A DNA stretch of 64,000 nucleotides from Pseudocoprococcus catus (GCF_902381825.1 NZ_LR698973.1:572553-636552), one strand, 5' to 3'. Positions 1 through 8,677 are shown, numbered from the stretch's first letter. Numbers and translations are program-made. The notes: generated by a model not told the origin, from the letters alone.

Positions 1-833
1 AGACAGATGATACTGCTTCTTCAGATGATACAGCGAAACAGACAGATCCGGATAATATTATCCGTCTGTATATCAGCGGTATTGATACCAGAGGCAGTGA
101 GATCATTAATACGCGAAGCGATGTCAATATCATTGCAACGATCAATATAGATACCAAGCAGATGCTGCTTGTATCTACACCGCGTGATTATTTTGTACCC
201 CTGTCTATTTCCAATGGTGTACCGGATAAGCTGACTCATGCCGGTATTTACGGTATTGATGTTTCTATGGATACACTGGGTATGCTCTATGATATTTCTC
301 TGGACGATTATTTCCGTGTGAACTTTGCCGGATTTATCAAGATTATTGATGCGCTTGGCGGTGTTGATATGAATGTAGAAGCATCATTTTCTGATAGAGG
401 GTATTCATTTACACAGGGGATGATGCATATGAACGGTGAAGAAGCGTTAGTATATGCTCGAGAAAGATATGCGTTTTCAGATGGAGACCGTGCAAGAGGT
501 CGTCATCAAATGGAATTGATCAATGCGGTTATGCAGAAAGTATTATCGCCAGAAATTTTAAGTAAGTATACTGAAGTGCTGGCAAGTTTGGATGGCTGCT
601 TTGAGACAAACTTCTCCTATGACCGTCTGGCTGAACTGGTACGTCAGCAGCTGACAGACGGCGGAAGCTGGAATATTGTCAGCTACAGTGTAAACGGCAG
701 CGGTGATACAAGACAGCCGTATTCCATGAGTGCTAATGCCTATGTTATGATACCGGATCAGACAACTGTTGACAAAGCGAAAGAGCTGATGCAGCAGGTT
801 GTTGATGGAGAGGTTGTTAATCTGAACGAATAG
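1..833 (+). CDS. LytR-CpsA-Psr (LCP) family protein, 5' end outside window
   Basis: The reading frame is open from the first bases, so the gene begins upstream and about 277 codons are visible. LCP proteins are membrane-anchored enzymes that transfer undecaprenyl-linked glycopolymers such as teichoic acid or capsule to peptidoglycan. Family signatures seen: the YISGIDTRG strand, RSDVN (the Arg/Asp phosphate-binding motif), the STPRDY block, a central stretch with GVDM, and YARERYAFSDGDRARGRHQ, whose arginines bind the lipid pyrophosphate. The N-terminal transmembrane anchor is not visible. A downstream ATG at 162 would cut through the catalytic core, so it is not the start. The family call is firm; the polymer is unknown. 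Confidence 0.9.
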   Translation, partial: TDDTASSDDTAKQTDPDNIIRLYISGIDTRGSEIINTRSDVNIIATINIDTKQMLLVSTPRDYFVPLSISNGVPDKLTHAGIYGIDVSMDTLGMLYDISLDDYFRVNFAGFIKIIDALGGVDMNVEASFSDRGYSFTQGMMHMNGEEALVYARERYAFSDGDRARGRHQMELINAVMQKVLSPEILSKYTEVLASLDGCFETNFSYDRLAELVRQQLTDGGSWNIVSYSVNGSGDTRQPYSMSANAYVMIPDQTTVDKAKELMQQVVDGEVVNLNE

Positions 834-852
834 TCTGGATGGAGTGGACGGC

Positions 853-1815
853 ATGAATTATGTAGTTGTGGATTTTGAATGGAATCAGGCTTGTTATGGC
901 AAGGGATCTGAGAATCGGAAGATACCCTTTGAGATCATTGAGATTGGTGCAGTGAAGCTGGATGAGAACTTGAAGGAGATCGACCGTTTCAGCCGGACCA
1001 TTCGTCCGAAAGTATACAAGAAACTTCATTATATTACACGGGATCTGACAGGGATTACCCAGGAGGAGCTGTGTGCCAGTGATCCGTTTTCTTATGTCCT
1101 GGTAGATTTTATGCTGTGGTGCGGCAAGGATTATATTTTCTGCACATGGGGCAATATGGACCTGGTGGAATTGCAGCGCAACATGAAATACTATGGCCTG
1201 TTGGATCTTTTGAAGGGGCCGGTCAAATATTACAACGTGCAGAAGTTTTTTCGATTACTTTGTGCGCATGATGCATCGGCGGTATCTCTTGAATCGGCAG
1301 TTGATTATTTTCAGCTGCCGAAAGAGGCCGGTTTTCATCGGGCGGTCAATGATGCGGCTTATACGGCAGATGTTTTCCGCAGGATTGATCAGGAAGAAGC
1401 GAAGAAACTCTACTCGATTGATTATTATCAGAATCCGCAGAGTAAAGGGGATGAGATCCATCTTCGATATGATTCCTATTACAAGTATATTTCCAGAGTT
1501 TTTGATACGAGAGAAGAAGCATTGGCGGACAGGGAAGTGCGTTCAACAAAATGTTATAAGTGCGGACGTGCAGCAAGGAAGAAAATGCATTGGTTTTCGG
1601 CAAGAACGAAAGCGTACTATTGTCTGGCCGATTGCCCGGAACATGGTTATATACGCGGCAAACTGAGAATTAAGAAAGATGATGAGCAGCATATCTATAT
1701 TGTCAAGACATTGCGGCTGATCGATGAAGAGGGTGCGCAGCAATTGCGCCAAATGAAAGCAGATGTTTTGAAAAAGCGCCGTGAGCGCAGACAAAAAGGC
1801 TGTCAATGTCACTGA
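853..1815 (+). CDS. DEDD-type 3'-5' exonuclease (RNase T/KapD-like) with C-terminal Cys-rich part
   Basis: Predicted 3'-5' exonuclease of the DnaQ/RNase T fold. Motif I is VVDFEWNQ (Asp and Glu for metal binding), followed by IIEIGAVKL. Motif II lies around WGNMDLVEL, and the motif III region GFHRAVNDAAYTADVF carries the His and Asp. Residues about 230-275 hold paired cysteines (CYKCGRA and YYCLADCPEHG) that look like a small zinc ribbon. A GTG at 844 is also in frame, but the GGAG at 841-844 sits 8 nt before the ATG at 853, which I prefer. The stop codon lies inside a strong terminator hairpin. RNA rather than DNA as substrate is an inference from the subfamily look. Confidence 0.8.
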   Translation: MNYVVVDFEWNQACYGKGSENRKIPFEIIEIGAVKLDENLKEIDRFSRTIRPKVYKKLHYITRDLTGITQEELCASDPFSYVLVDFMLWCGKDYIFCTWGNMDLVELQRNMKYYGLLDLLKGPVKYYNVQKFFRLLCAHDASAVSLESAVDYFQLPKEAGFHRAVNDAAYTADVFRRIDQEEAKKLYSIDYYQNPQSKGDEIHLRYDSYYKYISRVFDTREEALADREVRSTKCYKCGRAARKKMHWFSARTKAYYCLADCPEHGYIRGKLRIKKDDEQHIYIVKTLRLIDEEGAQQLRQMKADVLKKRRERRQKGCQCH

Positions 1816-1844
1816 AGTAACTTCAGTGGCATTGACAGCCTTTT
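1794..1844. terminator. Bidirectional intrinsic terminator
   Basis: A 24-bp stem (1794-1817 with 1821-1844, one G-U pair, 3-nt loop) is flanked by A and T runs on both sides. It overlaps the exonuclease stop codon and lies just beyond the 3' end of the convergent integrase-like gene, so it can stop transcription from both directions. Confidence 0.85.
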
Positions 1845-1847
1845 GTA

Positions 1848-2585
1848 CTAATGGGATTGATTGAAATCCCGTAGTGTATCGTGCATTTGTTCCAGCAAAG
1901 TATCTACACGGCCATAATAAGGCAGCGGCTGACGTTTGCCGGATAACTTGCGTCGGATCTGTTTAAGCTCAAGAATAATGGCATCAATATCCCGCACACC
2001 CTTCTTCTCTTTCAGAAGGTATTCCATGGCTTTCTGATTTCCATCATCTGTAATCTTATCATAGATGACCTTAATGTTCGGTTTCTCACCGATATAACGG
2101 AAAGTGATATTCGGGGATGCGTGATTCAGCAAATTCTGGATATACTGAATATCACCGGTTTCCTTGTAATAACGCCACGCGAAGGTCTTTCGCATGGTCT
2201 GCGTACCAATGGACTTTAATCCAATCTTGTTTCCTGTTTGTTTAAAGATGCGGTAAGCTTGTTCACGAGACAGAGGCCTGTTCGTGCTGGCATATCCGGT
2301 AATCAGATATTCATCATCATCTCTGCCGTCAATAAAGTCAGTAATTACAGCCTGAAGTTCCGGCTTTAATGGGAAAGCCTGTTCAATCTGCCGTGTTCCG
2401 ATCACAGCAATCAACATATCCTTGCCGCGTACGTCTTTCACCTTAAATTGTAGAATGTCCTGCAGCTGTAATCCTGTTCCGATTCCGATCTCAAATAAAA
2501 TATAATATTTGTCATCAACAGATCTTAATGTGTCTCTAAATTTTTGGAGTGTTTCGTCATCTTTAATCGGAGCGACCCAGTTCAT
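1848..2585 (-). CDS. Tyrosine recombinase/integrase-like protein with altered active-site residues
   Basis: This is the catalytic-domain half of a tyrosine recombinase (245 aa) without the usual N-terminal core-binding domain. Recognisable blocks are GIGTGLQLQDILQFKVKDV (box I), IGTQTMRKTFAWRYY (box II) and LLNHASPNITFRYIG. The box II Arg, the later His and the nucleophile Tyr are present. The box I Arg, normally in a GLR-x-S/E context, is Gln here, and the box II His (H-x-x-R) is also Gln. Strand cleavage may therefore be impaired, or the protein may act as a DNA-binding regulator. A good GAGGTGA Shine-Dalgarno precedes the ATG. No att sites or cargo were recognised beside it. Confidence 0.75.
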   Translation of the reverse strand: MNWVAPIKDDETLQKFRDTLRSVDDKYYILFEIGIGTGLQLQDILQFKVKDVRGKDMLIAVIGTRQIEQAFPLKPELQAVITDFIDGRDDDEYLITGYASTNRPLSREQAYRIFKQTGNKIGLKSIGTQTMRKTFAWRYYKETGDIQYIQNLLNHASPNITFRYIGEKPNIKVIYDKITDDGNQKAMEYLLKEKKGVRDIDAIILELKQIRRKLSGKRQPLPYYGRVDTLLEQMHDTLRDFNQSH

Positions 2586-2719
2586 ATATTCACCTCGTAT
2601 AAAACGTATCCTCGTAGTGAAGAGGTAGACTATTCACTACATTATATTAATCCCATTATAACACGGATGCATTTTAAATCAAGTGATTTATCAAACTTCA
2701 GTTATATTCGACAATTATA

Positions 2720-4036
2720 TTATTTATTTTTAACATTTTTTTTGATGCGTTCATTGCGGAGACGCTTATATTTACGGCGGTGATAGCTGCGTTTTAAAAC
2801 ATGATACAGCCAGATCAGGATCAGGGTAAATAAAGCGAAAGCTACAAGCATGCATAATATAAACAGTGCCATATGGTGCATGGCAAAAGTCATGAGTTTG
2901 CTCTTCAGATGGGAGGCAAGCACTTTAGGAGAAAGCGAGGTGCGTGCATCAGGAACCGCTGCTTCTGTCTCAGTTTCTGTCTCTGTCAGCGGAGCAAAGG
3001 CAGGGAGATCTTCTGTTTCACCGGAATGAGCAAAGGCCGAAGTCTCTGTTTCGGTATTTGCAGCAGTGTCTGCCATTTGGGCCATTAACTGATCATAATG
3101 ATCGAAGCAGTAGTCCATGGCATTGATGGTATCCGGATAAATGTGACCGTCGGAATTCTCCATCACAACACAGGCAAGGGTGTGACCGTCCTTTTCAGCA
3201 TAGGTAACAAGGGTGTTCTTAGCTTCGGATGTATAGCCTGTCTTCCCTCCGATGCAGGCATCATAATGATATTTGGTATACATCAGCATCTGATGTTTGT
3301 GACTGAGGGGGAATCCCTCAGGACGCAGGTTGGTGGAAGCTACCGTGTATTCTGTACAGCCGGTAATTTCACGAAATATCGGATTCTGAATTGCCTCTCT
3401 GGAAATAAGTGCCATGTCATGGGCACTTGTATAATGATCCGGATCATGAAGACCGTTGGGATTGACAAAATGTGTATTCGTACAGCCAAGTGCCTTCGCA
3501 CGCTCATTCATCAGGTCGCAGAAAGCACTGACGGAGCCACTGACAAACTTGGCGGCACCATTGCAGACTTCATTGGCAGATGACATAAGAATAGCATGCA
3601 GGGCGTCATTAACTGTCAGCTGTTCACCATCCAATATGCCGATATTCATATCATTATAATAATTCAGACCATTCCAGCAATCCTGGGAGAAGGTGATCGT
3701 GTCATCAAGATTGGCATTCTCAATAAGCAGAAGCCCGGTCAGTACCTTGGTGATACTGGCAGGATAATGCCTGTCGTCCATATTTTTATAATAAAGAATT
3801 TCACCGGAATCAACATCTATGACGCAGGCGGCGCTGGAATAAAGGATAATGTCGTCGGTTGACACTTTATCTGTCGACAGAATCACGGGGCCGGCCTGTG
3901 TTTCAGGAACAGTTTCTGATGGTGCAGTTTCTGAATCAGAGGATTTTGTTTCGTCTGCATAGGTGTCCGTGGAGAACCACAGACAGCCGGATAAAATACA
4001 AAGAAGCACTGTAAAGAGGCTAATTAATTTTTTCAT
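2720..4036 (-). CDS. Serine-type D-Ala-D-Ala carboxypeptidase (peptidase S11, DacF/PBP5-like)
   Basis: Trims the terminal D-Ala from peptidoglycan pentapeptides outside the cell. All three penicillin-binding motifs are present: SITK at residues 94-97, SAN at 153-155 and KTG at 265-267. The N-terminus is a signal peptide ending in LSGC (Cys18), which reads as a lipobox, so the protein may be a lipoprotein. A Ser/Thr/Glu-rich linker follows. The C-terminus has a hydrophobic span (about 390-415) and a basic tail instead of the usual amphipathic anchor. An AGGAGAT site precedes the start. It is transcribed alone, with AT-rich spacers on both sides. Confidence 0.92.
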   Translation of the reverse strand: MKKLISLFTVLLCILSGCLWFSTDTYADETKSSDSETAPSETVPETQAGPVILSTDKVSTDDIILYSSAACVIDVDSGEILYYKNMDDRHYPASITKVLTGLLLIENANLDDTITFSQDCWNGLNYYNDMNIGILDGEQLTVNDALHAILMSSANEVCNGAAKFVSGSVSAFCDLMNERAKALGCTNTHFVNPNGLHDPDHYTSAHDMALISREAIQNPIFREITGCTEYTVASTNLRPEGFPLSHKHQMLMYTKYHYDACIGGKTGYTSEAKNTLVTYAEKDGHTLACVVMENSDGHIYPDTINAMDYCFDHYDQLMAQMADTAANTETETSAFAHSGETEDLPAFAPLTETETETEAAVPDARTSLSPKVLASHLKSKLMTFAMHHMALFILCMLVAFALFTLILIWLYHVLKRSYHRRKYKRLRNERIKKNVKNK

Positions 4037-4292
4037 ATTATAAATATCTCCTGGAAATAGTATTACCCGAAATAATAGTATAGGATTTCAGCTTAAAAGT
4101 CAAATTCTATCTTTTGCCATAAGGTGTCAGATCAAGAAAAAAAGGTGATTATTGAATAAGCATTCGACATGTGTTAAACTTGATTGCATACGAGAAATTT
4201 GCGGACGAAATGATGAAAATTGTCCGGATAGGATAGACATCATTGGATAAAAAACGGTACAGAAACAGCGATAAGGAAAGGATGATCAGAGA

Positions 4293-4718
4293 ATGTTAAG
4301 CAAAGAAATGCAGGAAAAGTTGATGGGAGAAATTAAACGAAGTGATAAATTTATTGAACTTATTGGTATTAAAATCATAGAAGCTGATGAGGGCTATTGC
4401 AAGGCAGAACTTAAAGTGGACGATTGTCATTTGAACCCGCTGGGAACGGTGCATGGCGGCTGCCTGTACACACTGGCGGATACAGTCGCTGGTTTTGCTG
4501 CGGCCTCATGTGGTTTTGAGGGCCCAACACTTTCAGGCAATATGTATTTTCTCAGACCGACAATGGGTGTGAAGAAACTGACATGTGAAAGCCGTGTTGT
4601 GAAAAACGGCAAGCGTATCCGTGTTGTTGAGGCAACAATCTATGGTGATAATGGACAGGAAATTGCAAGGAGCCTTCTGGAATATATGGATATGCAGAGA
4701 GAAATGGTTGTAAAATAG
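4293..4718 (+). CDS. PaaI-family hotdog-fold thioesterase
   Basis: Predicted acyl-CoA thioesterase of 141 aa, the normal length for a single hotdog domain. The signature HLNPLGTVHGGCLYTLADTV contains the N-x-x-G-x-x-HGG motif in which Asn and Gly activate the thioester. The hydrophobic helix and the C-terminal strand (RVVEATIYGDNGQEIARS) complete the fold. The substrate could be phenylacetyl-CoA or another aryl or short acyl-CoA; the sequence does not say which. It stands alone between the divergent carboxypeptidase gene and ilvB, with AAGGATGAT as a probable ribosome site. Confidence 0.85.
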   Translation: MLSKEMQEKLMGEIKRSDKFIELIGIKIIEADEGYCKAELKVDDCHLNPLGTVHGGCLYTLADTVAGFAAASCGFEGPTLSGNMYFLRPTMGVKKLTCESRVVKNGKRIRVVEATIYGDNGQEIARSLLEYMDMQREMVVK

Positions 4719-4787
4719 GCGCGAAATCTGAATAAAACGATAAAAAATTTCTATGAATGAGATAAATATTTAACGGGGCTGCATTTA

Positions 4788-4816
4788 TTTACACTCTTGC
4801 TGGAATGTGATAAAAT
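4788..4816 (+). promoter_or_regulatory. SigA-type extended -10 promoter for ilvBN-trmB
   Basis: TTTACA at 4788-4793, a 17-bp spacer, and TAAAAT at 4811-4816 preceded by TGA (extended -10). The resulting leader is about 140 nt. I saw no T-box or leucine-rich leader peptide in it. Confidence 0.65.
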
Positions 4817-4962
4817 GTATTACATTCAACATGAGACGTGTATCCCGGAGCGTACAGTGCAGAGGCCAACCTGCAGGCTGACAGATAAGGGATATAAAGG
4901 AAACGAAGCTGTGAACATAAGCTTCAGCTGCTGAGAAAATAGAGTGTGTGGAGGTAGTATTT

Positions 4963-6585
4963 ATGTTAACTGGGGCACAGGTAATGGTTAAATGTCTGGA
5001 AGCCGAGGGCATCAAGGCTGTGTTCGGCTACCCGGGTGTTGCAATCTGTCCTTTTTATGACAGTTTATATGATTCAGGTATCAGGAATATTTTAGTTAGA
5101 CAGGAACAGAATGGCGGTCATATGGCTAGCGGTTATGCCCGGGTGACGAGGAAGCCGGCGGTCTGTGTGGCAACTTCGGGACCGGGGGCAACGAATCTGA
5201 TCACAGCACTGGCAACAGCTTATGCTGACAGTATTCCGCTGATCGCGATCACAGGACAGGTTTCAAGTGAACTGCTGGGCAAGGATGTATTTCAGGAAGC
5301 AGATATTACTGGTTCTGCAGAACCCTTTGTTAAATACAGTTATCTTGTCAGAGATGCCAGAGAGATCCCACGTATTTTCAAGGAAGCTTTCCACATTGCA
5401 TCTACGGGACGCCGCGGTCCGGTGCTGATTGATGTGCCGTTGGATGTTCAGCAGAAACAGATTGATTATGTGCCGGTGAATGAAGTCAGCATTCGTGGCT
5501 ATAAACCGACAGTGAAAGGCAATAATCTTCAGATTCGCAAGGTTGTGGACGTACTGTCCCATGCACATAAACCGCTGATCTGCGTGGGCGGCGGTACGAT
5601 TCTCGGCAATGGCGAACAGGTTGTCCGTGAATTCGCCAATAAGTTCCATATTCCGGTCGTATCAACGATGATGGGTATCGGTGTTATGCCGAATGATGAT
5701 GATTTATATATGGGTATGTTGGGTACAAACGGCAAGCCACATGCCAACTATGCTGTCCATGAGTGTGATGTGCTTGTGCTTGTCGGTGCAAGAGTGGCAG
5801 ATCGTGCGGTTGTCAAACCTTACAAGCTTGAGAGAAGAAATACAACCATCGTTCATATTGACGTGGATCCGGCTGAGATCGGCAAGAATCTCGGTACGAC
5901 AGTACCTCTGGTCGGAGATGTCCATGTAATTTTTGAGAATCTTCTGCAGTATGAGATTCCGGGAGATTACACAGCGTGGAATGAAGAGCTGGCAGAGAAG
6001 AAGGCAGCTTATGTGGACAGACGTCATTTCAATCCGGATTTTGTCAATCCATGTCGTTTTGTTCAGACATTGAGCAGCAAGATGAATGACGATGCCATTT
6101 ATGTGGCTGATGTGGGACAGAATCAGCTCTGGTCAGCAGATAATTATGTCATGAAGCATGGACGTTTCCTGACAACAGGCGGTTTTGGCACAATGGGCTA
6201 TTCCATCCCAGCAGCTATTGGTGTACGTGCCGCATTGCCGGATACACAGATCGTTGCTGTCTGCGGTGATGGTTCTTTCCAGATGTCTCTGATGGAACTG
6301 GCTACCATGCGTCAGTGGAACCTGCCGATTAAGTTTGTTATTATGAGAAACGGCTATCTTGGTCTGGTACGTGAATACCAGCATCATACGTATCATGATC
6401 GTTACAGCGGTGTTTCTCTTGACGGCAGTCCTGACTTTGAGAAGATCGCGGATGCTTACGGACTGGATTATTTCCACCTTGAGCATAATGATGAGATGGA
6501 GCAGAGAATAGATGAATTTCTTGCATGTGAGCATGCAGCCATGATGGTTTGCGAGGTTTACAGTTTTGATTTGGTAAAGGAGTAA
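4963..6585 (+). CDS. ilvB: Acetolactate synthase, large (catalytic) subunit
   Basis: A thiamine-diphosphate enzyme that condenses two pyruvates to acetolactate, the first common step of valine and leucine synthesis. The N-terminal block VFGYPGVAICPFYDSL leads to RQEQNGGHMASGYAR, which holds the catalytic Glu. The ThDP-binding GDGSFQMSLMELATMRQWNLPIKF motif is near residue 430. The length (540 aa) is close to the family norm. GGAGG at 4950-4954 places the start at the ATG at 4963; the GTG at 4948 overlaps that site and is unlikely. ilvN follows after 7 nt, so this is an anabolic ilvBN pair. Distinction from a catabolic AlsS rests on the adjacent regulatory subunit. Confidence 0.93.
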   Translation: MLTGAQVMVKCLEAEGIKAVFGYPGVAICPFYDSLYDSGIRNILVRQEQNGGHMASGYARVTRKPAVCVATSGPGATNLITALATAYADSIPLIAITGQVSSELLGKDVFQEADITGSAEPFVKYSYLVRDAREIPRIFKEAFHIASTGRRGPVLIDVPLDVQQKQIDYVPVNEVSIRGYKPTVKGNNLQIRKVVDVLSHAHKPLICVGGGTILGNGEQVVREFANKFHIPVVSTMMGIGVMPNDDDLYMGMLGTNGKPHANYAVHECDVLVLVGARVADRAVVKPYKLERRNTTIVHIDVDPAEIGKNLGTTVPLVGDVHVIFENLLQYEIPGDYTAWNEELAEKKAAYVDRRHFNPDFVNPCRFVQTLSSKMNDDAIYVADVGQNQLWSADNYVMKHGRFLTTGGFGTMGYSIPAAIGVRAALPDTQIVAVCGDGSFQMSLMELATMRQWNLPIKFVIMRNGYLGLVREYQHHTYHDRYSGVSLDGSPDFEKIADAYGLDYFHLEHNDEMEQRIDEFLACEHAAMMVCEVYSFDLVKE

Positions 6586-6592
6586 TAGGCGG

Positions 6593-7075
6593 ATGAAAGG
6601 AATATTTTCGGTATTAGTAGAGAATAAAGCCGGTGCATTGAGCAAAACCGCCGGATTATTTGCCAGAAGAGGTTTTAATATCGACAGTCTTGCTGTAGGT
6701 GAGACTGATGATAGAGATATTTCCAGTATGACCATCATCTCAACCGGGGATGAGCGTATCATGGAACAGATCGAGAAACAGCTGAACAAGAAGATTGATG
6801 TTATTAAGGTTCGCCGTTTTGCAGAGAATAAATGTGTAACAAGAGAACTTCTGATGCTGAAGGTGACGTATACGAATGTGACAAGATCAGATATTATGGA
6901 GATCTGCAATATTACAGGTGCCCATATTGCTGACCTTTCTCCGAAGTCCATGGTCATCGAGCTGACAGCCAAGACATCGAAGATCGATCGATTTATCAAG
7001 CTGATGCAGCCATTTGGCATTATTGAGATGGCACGTACAGGTGCACTGGCCGTGCAGAGAGATTCCAACGAATAG
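6593..7075 (+). CDS. ilvN: Acetolactate synthase, small (regulatory) subunit
   Basis: The ACT-domain subunit (160 aa) that activates the large subunit and confers valine feedback control. The N-terminal ACT domain reads FSVLVENKAGALSKTAGLFARRGFNIDSLAVG, the canonical IlvH pattern, and a C-terminal domain starts near residue 80. Its AAGGAG site lies inside the end of ilvB, so the two are co-translated. trmB starts 11 nt downstream and is probably carried on the same transcript. Confidence 0.94.
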   Translation: MKGIFSVLVENKAGALSKTAGLFARRGFNIDSLAVGETDDRDISSMTIISTGDERIMEQIEKQLNKKIDVIKVRRFAENKCVTRELLMLKVTYTNVTRSDIMEICNITGAHIADLSPKSMVIELTAKTSKIDRFIKLMQPFGIIEMARTGALAVQRDSNE

Positions 7076-7086
7076 GCAGGTTTTTT

Positions 7087-7749
7087 ATGAGACTTAGAAA
7101 TGTAAGAGGTTCCAGGGAGACAATTGCAGCAGATGAATGCGTTCTGCATGATCCTGAGGAGCAGCGGGCACAGAAGGGCCACTGGCATGAACTTTTCGGC
7201 AATGACCATCCGATCCACATTGAAGTCGGCATGGGTAAAGGTCAGTTTATCATGACGCTGGCACAGCAGAACCCGGATATTAATTATATTGGTATTGAGA
7301 AGTATTCAAGCGTGCTTGTGCGTGCTTTGGAGAAATACCATACATATGAGGGCGACAATATTTTCTTCCTTCGCATGGATGCGGAAGAGATTGCGGATGT
7401 TTTTGATGAGAATGAAGTAAGCAGGATTTATTTGAATTTCTCAGATCCATGGCCGAAGGATCGCCATGCTAAACGTCGTTTGACTTCCAAGGAATACTGG
7501 GCACGATATGATCGGATTCTCTGCCCGGAGGGACGTGTGATTTTCAAGACAGACAATCGTCCGTTATTTGATTTTTCACTGGAGCAGGTGGAAGTGGCCG
7601 GCTGGCAGCTGGACAACTATACGTTTGACCTGCATCACAGTGAATATGTGGAAGGTAACGTTATGACGGAGTATGAGGAGCGCTTTACAGCCAAGGGCAA
7701 TCCAATTTGTCGTCTGGTGGCACACAGAGATCCGCAAAAAAAAGGATAG
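7087..7749 (+). CDS. trmB: tRNA (guanine-N7-)-methyltransferase
   Basis: SAM-dependent enzyme that makes m7G46 in the tRNA variable loop. Seen: HIEVGMGKGQFIMTLA (SAM-binding motif I), NYIGIEKYSSVL, FLRMDAEEI, and the diagnostic NFSDPWPKDRHAKRRLT block, then FKTDNRPLFDFSLEQ. The length of 220 aa is typical. It lies 11 nt after ilvN with a weak AGGCAGG site. The stop codon is followed within 25 nt by a large palindrome. Confidence 0.95.
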   Translation: MRLRNVRGSRETIAADECVLHDPEEQRAQKGHWHELFGNDHPIHIEVGMGKGQFIMTLAQQNPDINYIGIEKYSSVLVRALEKYHTYEGDNIFFLRMDAEEIADVFDENEVSRIYLNFSDPWPKDRHAKRRLTSKEYWARYDRILCPEGRVIFKTDNRPLFDFSLEQVEVAGWQLDNYTFDLHHSEYVEGNVMTEYEERFTAKGNPICRLVAHRDPQKKG

Positions 7750-7772
7750 AGCGCAGAAAACAGACCTTAGAC

Positions 7773-7972
7773 GGATTTGTGAAACATTCAGGATTTTCCG
7801 AAAACATATAAAATTCCCCTCTTCACAGCAGGCACGTTCGCACTGCCTAACACTGTCAGCGGTACATAAGATGCCAAAGGACGGCATCTAAGTACCGGAC
7901 GTGTTAGGAGCACCTGCTGTGAAGAGGGGAATTTCTATATGTTTACCCGAGAATTGAGTGTTTCACAAATCC
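7773..7972. repeat. 200-bp fold-back palindrome (element A)
   Basis: Nearly the whole segment is self-complementary. Paired blocks from outside in: 7773-7786 with 7959-7972 (14 bp), 7802-7810 with 7936-7944 (9 bp), 7811-7832 with 7913-7934 (22 bp perfect), 7846-7853 with 7901-7908 (8 bp), 7861-7865 with 7892-7896, and 7869-7875 with 7883-7889 (7 bp), with a short apical loop. There is no T run after it, so it is not a standard terminator. It could be a MITE-like element or a structured RNA. It accounts for most of the 368-bp gap between trmB and the next small gene. Confidence 0.85.
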
Positions 7973-8117
7973 TGTTTCATGAAGTTTTTGACTGCACGCT
8001 TTGGATTTGAAGCGCTAGGTGCTGGATAATGTTTAGAAGAAGATAATGTTTCGAAAACAATATTTCAGATTGCGGCATAAGATAGTAATAGGAAATTTGA
8101 ATTCCGGAGGCGTATGC

Positions 8118-8267
8118 ATGGCTTCTTTTAAGCGAAGGATGTCGGGTAAGGCGGTACTGTTTGCCTATGATCATAAACAGATTTCGAAGCGCGGGAAACG
8201 GTTGGGGGATTCTTATAAAGAAGTGAAAAAGATAATTGAAAATATTGGCAAGGATAAAACACGCTAA
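8118..8267 (+). CDS. Small basic protein of unknown function (49 aa)
   Basis: A short ORF with a convincing GGAGG (8106-8110) 7 nt before the ATG and a terminator hairpin shortly after its stop. The product is lysine- and arginine-rich (MASFKRRMSGKAVLFAYDHK start, KRGKRLGDSYKEVKKIIENI near the end) with no cysteines, signal peptide or membrane span. I do not recognise the family. A longer reading from 8046 is possible but lacks a ribosome site. The gene signals suggest it is real; nothing visible suggests a function. Confidence 0.5.
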   Translation: MASFKRRMSGKAVLFAYDHKQISKRGKRLGDSYKEVKKIIENIGKDKTR

Positions 8268-8285
8268 AAGTTGTTGTTTCATATA

Positions 8286-8351
8286 AGAGACATCTTTTGA
8301 TATGACTTTGTATAAGATACAGAGAAAATATCAGAGGATGTCTCTTTTTTT
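8286..8351 (+). terminator. Intrinsic terminator after the small basic-protein gene
   Basis: AGAGACATC (8286-8294) pairs with GATGTCTCT (8337-8345), the stem continues imperfectly inward, and seven Ts follow. Confidence 0.75.
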
Positions 8352-8411
8352 GGCTTCTTGTATTCTGAGAAAGTGCAGAGAATAAAAATCTGAAAAAATT
8401 AGAAAATACCT

Positions 8412-8604
8412 ATTGACAATCTCTGAAAGTGGGAATATAATAACCTCAACATCACGGAAACTAAGAAAATTAGATAAGACATTCTTCAAATGTAAGAATG
8501 CATGCAAGAAAGAATGTCTGAGAAAAGCAGAACTCAATGCGGAAAACCTGTTTCTGAAAATTCGAGAATACAGTTGGAATTCCGGGATGGGGCTGCCGTG
8601 ATGA
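8412..8604 (+). repeat. rhs promoter-leader cassette, copy 1
   Basis: About 190 bp that matches 35354-35546 closely and in the same orientation, covering the promoter and most of the untranslated leader. The leader contains an inverted repeat (AGACATTCTT near 8477 with AAGAATGTCT near 8510) and a short ORF starting MSEKSRTQCGKP that stops just past the repeat boundary. After this point the two copies diverge. Confidence 0.85.
8413..8441 (+). promoter_or_regulatory. Perfect consensus SigA promoter of the full-length rhs gene
   Basis: TTGACA (8413-8418), exactly 17 bp, then TATAAT (8436-8441). The transcript would carry a leader of about 230 nt before the rhs start. The same promoter recurs at 35355-35383. 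Confidence 0.9.
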
Positions 8605-8677
8605 TGATATAGCAAATATCCGGATCTTTGCACGAAACTTTATATATGACAGAACAAAAGAAAAAGGAGAAAGAACA

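Noticed and set aside
4830..4877. Short ORF in the ilvB leader as an attenuating leader peptide
   Set aside because: It encodes 16 residues without runs of Leu, Val or Ile and has no ribosome site, and no terminator/antiterminator pair is visible.
4719..4962. T-box or riboswitch upstream of ilvB
   Set aside because: The T-box core (GGTGGNACC) is absent and no known riboswitch motif was found.
6133..7218. Long minus-strand ORF of 361 codons opposite ilvB, ilvN and trmB
   Set aside because: It is antisense to three well supported genes, has no ribosome site and shows no recognisable domain.
8413..8601. 62-codon ORF conserved in both rhs leader copies
   Set aside because: It begins within the promoter -35 box, so it lies upstream of the transcript start; its conservation is explained by the DNA duplication.
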